From contig JAPLKX010000326.1 in NCBI GenBank assembly GCA_026387845.1, positions 1-17,979 of the forward strand: a stretch of DNA of 17,979 nt. Direction: 5' to 3'. This DNA is from Candidatus Hydrogenedentota bacterium. Lineage in GTDB: Bacteria; Hydrogenedentota; Hydrogenedentia; Hydrogenedentales; SLHB01. The notes beneath the pieces are model-generated. The model ran no database searches. It had not been told where the DNA came from and saw nothing but the letters and a program-made list of their open reading frames with translations. Both the position numbers and the translations under genes were made by a program. Positions 15,678-17,979 of this stretch are shown here, in pieces (the first letter of the stretch is position 1; every line of letters begins with the position of its first letter).

Positions 15678-17979
15678 TTAGGGGGTCGTCTGGTTCTTGC
15701 GTGGGATCTCCAAACGCTTGTACGGTTGGAACTCGACGGGTCCCAGCAATCCTGAGCGCGGCAGGGGGCTGAATCCCAGGAGGGCGCGGGCGGCGGACCG
15801 GTCGTCTTGCACGGGGCGGCCGAGCCGGGGCTCGAGTTCTTTGGGGACCGGCGGGAATTCGGTGAGGCCTGCGACGCGGTTGATGAGCGTGTTGGTGACG
15901 CGGATTTCGATTTTGTTGGTACCCGTCAGCGCCTGGCCGGTAATATCGAGGCGTTGTCCGCGCATCCAGACAATCCCCGCGGCCTTGCCGTTCAGAGCGA
16001 CCTCCGCCACGTTTCCTACATCGCCGAGATCGAGGTACAGCTTAACGTCTTCCTGCACGTATTGTTCAGGGAGTTCGAATTCGGACGTGTACACGCCCGT
16101 GCCGCTGAAATGTTTGGCGTCGGGCAGGTCAGTCCACGACATCAACTCGTCCAGTTGAAACTCGCGGCGGGCGAATACGGGGCTTTCGAGGACGAGCCGC
16201 CAGGACGGCGAGATGCGAAGCGGCGCGGGGACCCGTTGCGCCTGCGCATGAAGCACCACGCCGTTCCCCATGTTGACGTAGTGGCCGCCTTCGCGATCCG
16301 TCCAACCCGTGACAGCATTTTCGTCGACGTGTTCGATCCACGCCAGCGAACTCGACACGGCGTGGGGAGGCTCAGCGCTTTTTTCAAAGACGAAGAACGT
16401 CGACTCGTACGGCGCCAGCCGGACCGGCACACGGATCGCCGCGTCGCGCTCCTCGTACTCGTAAAGCGGCTGCACGGCGCCGGTGTATGGATTCCATTGC
16501 CAGGGCGCGACGCCGGCCACACGGAAGCCAACCGGCATATCAACGGGGCGATCCTGCACGTTCGCCACAAAATAGATGTCGCGCGTGTCTTGTTTCCGGT
16601 GAATGAAAATGAGCCCTGGATTCTCGCGCCACCCTTCCCTGACGAAATCGATAGACATATCGGGGGCAACGTGATTGCGGATCGCGTTGAGGAACGGGTC
16701 GAGCATGGTGCTGCGCCGGTCGAGCGGGTCGCGCCGATCGAGGACAGTCTTGACCCAATAGGTCGTGCCTTGGCCATACGAATGCCGGCCATTGCCATCC
16801 ATGCCGTTTGGCGGTTCAAACAGGCGGGATGAGATTGCACGGACCTCTTCGTCTCCCGCCTGCCAGTTCCGCAACCCGCAGGACGCCTCCGGCACGCGTT
16901 CGAGCGCAATGACCACGCCGCCCTGTTTCACGTACGCCTCGATGCTCCGGAGCGACTCGAGCGGCATTGCGGTAACGTTGGGTACGACCAGCGCCTGGTA
17001 CGTCATCTCGCCGATCTTCAGCGACTGCCCGGCAGAGGAACACAGCGGCTGCAAGCCTTGGTCGTTCACGAGGTCGTACGAATACCCGTTGCCGATAAGG
17101 AGCGTGTTGAGGTCGCCCCAGTCGAAGTCGCGGGTCCATCGGCGGGCGTTGAGTGCGTTCTGCGCCCACTGGTTGGCCAGTGGCGAGTACACGGCCACGT
17201 CGGCGGAAAACGCGCCCTGCCGCAGCATGTAGCAGCACCGGCCGAGGTAGTCGCTCAGCAGGTGATAGTACGGCCACCAGACGTTGTCCGGGCTGATGTG
17301 GATGGCGGGATAGAAGCCGCGGCTTGGCGTGATGTCGCGCTCGGGTGTCGCCAGGAATCCGTGGTTATAGAACAGGTTGGCGCCGGAGCGCAGGAACATG
17401 TCGCTGGCGATCTTCAGCTCTTCGAGCGTGGCGGCCCCTTCCAGGTTGTCCGTGACGAACCCATACGGTTGCACCCGGCTCTTGACGCCACGCGCGCGGC
17501 ACCACCCCACAAACGTGTCGAAGAACGCCTTCATCCCCATCTGAGCGAGCACGTCGTTGAGGTCATATCGGATTTTCGGGGAGATTCCGCCCACGTTCCA
17601 CCAGACCGCCGGCAGATGTTTTATGAGGTCATAGCCTTTGATCTCTTGAAACTCCGCGGGCATTGAATCGCACCAGTAGAAGCCGTTGCGATGGATGGGG
17701 ACTTCAAAGCTGTCGCCGAAAAACGATTCCACCGTCTTCCCGAACTCGTCTCCAATAGGCTCGGCATACTTCGCGCCGACATAATCGACGTAATGGGTCA
17801 TGGCCCGCTTGTCGATATGGTTGACGGCGTTGCCCAAGATTGTTGACCAGAACGCCATGACGCGCCACGTCCCTTCCGGCACGTCCCACACGATCCGCCG
17901 GCCTTGAACATTCGCCGTAAGGACCAGCAGCGAATCCGGGTCAATCACGCCGTCCGTCACGCGCCCTGCCACAACCGCG
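15678..17979 (-). CDS. GH106-like alpha-L-rhamnosidase, 5' end cut by window edge
   Basis: About 767 C-terminal residues of a large glycosidase that continues past the right edge; the in-frame GTG at 17972 lies inside the gene. The pattern matches GH106 alpha-L-rhamnosidases and related enzymes: IVWDVPEGTWRVMAF, then DSFEVPIHRNGFYWCDSMP, VQPYGFVTDNLEGAATLEE, LRSGANLFYNHGFLATPE and HISPDNVWWPYYHLLSDY. An alpha/beta domain (ALVVPNVTAMPLESLRSI...YVKQGGVVIALERVP) and beta-rich regions follow. A C-terminal GH2-like sugar-binding jelly roll (GTGVYTSEFELPE... VALNGKAAGIVWMRGQRLDIT) comes last. I cannot assign the catalytic acids. A signal peptide, if any, is outside the window. It converges on GH95; together they suggest degradation of fucose/rhamnose-containing polysaccharide. 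Confidence 0.82.
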   Translation of the reverse strand, partial: AVVAGRVTDGVIDPDSLLVLTANVQGRRIVWDVPEGTWRVMAFWSTILGNAVNHIDKRAMTHYVDYVGAKYAEPIGDEFGKTVESFFGDSFEVPIHRNGFYWCDSMPAEFQEIKGYDLIKHLPAVWWNVGGISPKIRYDLNDVLAQMGMKAFFDTFVGWCRARGVKSRVQPYGFVTDNLEGAATLEELKIASDMFLRSGANLFYNHGFLATPERDITPSRGFYPAIHISPDNVWWPYYHLLSDYLGRCCYMLRQGAFSADVAVYSPLANQWAQNALNARRWTRDFDWGDLNTLLIGNGYSYDLVNDQGLQPLCSSAGQSLKIGEMTYQALVVPNVTAMPLESLRSIEAYVKQGGVVIALERVPEASCGLRNWQAGDEEVRAISSRLFEPPNGMDGNGRHSYGQGTTYWVKTVLDRRDPLDRRSTMLDPFLNAIRNHVAPDMSIDFVREGWRENPGLIFIHRKQDTRDIYFVANVQDRPVDMPVGFRVAGVAPWQWNPYTGAVQPLYEYEERDAAIRVPVRLAPYESTFFVFEKSAEPPHAVSSSLAWIEHVDENAVTGWTDREGGHYVNMGNGVVLHAQAQRVPAPLRISPSWRLVLESPVFARREFQLDELMSWTDLPDAKHFSGTGVYTSEFELPEQYVQEDVKLYLDLGDVGNVAEVALNGKAAGIVWMRGQRLDITGQALTGTNKIEIRVTNTLINRVAGLTEFPPVPKELEPRLGRPVQDDRSAARALLGFSPLPRSGLLGPVEFQPYKRLEIPRKNQTTP

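Overview
This window is GC-rich, densely packed bacterial chromosome. No rRNA, tRNA, transposase, phage gene or CRISPR array is visible. Nearly everything lies on the minus strand; the one clear plus-strand gene is a large secreted GH95-type glycosidase. The mix suggests a free-living heterotroph that degrades polysaccharides, perhaps from the PVC/Hydrogenedentota-like lineages: secreted GH95, GH106-like and GH5 glycosidases, a bacterial serpin, a MoxR ATPase, an orphan BadF/HgdC-type activase and long-form SerA. That placement is inference from gene content only.

Region 1 (1-4860, minus strand) is a central-metabolism operon read from right to left. It holds a class V aminotransferase, serA (3-phosphoglycerate dehydrogenase), an NADP-type isocitrate dehydrogenase (icd) and a histidine kinase cut by the left edge. 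A good sigma70-like promoter (4825-4854) precedes it. The aminotransferase carries an apparent 1-base deletion. The serA-icd gap is filled by two tandem 30-bp palindromic units, and they also show that icd starts at a TTG just downstream of them.

Region 2 (4867-7592) holds a secreted endoglycoceramidase-like GH5 enzyme behind an orphan [4Fe-4S] ASKHA activase, then a 290-base non-coding stretch with several palindromes, one resembling the serA-icd units. Region 3 (7569-7959) is a monocistronic cold-shock gene with its own promoter, a long leader and a strong terminator hairpin. Region 4 (8057-11566) is a tight minus-strand run: MoxR ATPase, TrmO-like tRNA methyltransferase, DoxX membrane protein and a phytoene-desaturase-like FAD oxidoreductase. 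The MoxR gene ends early, and an out-of-frame tail resembling the C-terminus of a transglutaminase/DUF4129 protein follows. This suggests that a moxR-DUF58-tgpA locus has collapsed by deletion.

Region 5 (11723-17979) is the extracellular/polysaccharide section. A probable lipoprotein serpin with an inhibitory-type hinge diverges from the GH95 enzyme. The GH95 gene converges on a GH106-like alpha-L-rhamnosidase (cut by the right edge) across a nested inverted repeat with perfect 18-bp arms. GH95 and GH106-like enzymes together point to use of fucose/rhamnose-containing glycans. I found no wholly new multi-gene system. The best leads are the MoxR/TgpA junction, the tandem hairpins in the serA-icd gap, the aminotransferase frameshift, the orphan activase and the lipoprotein serpin.
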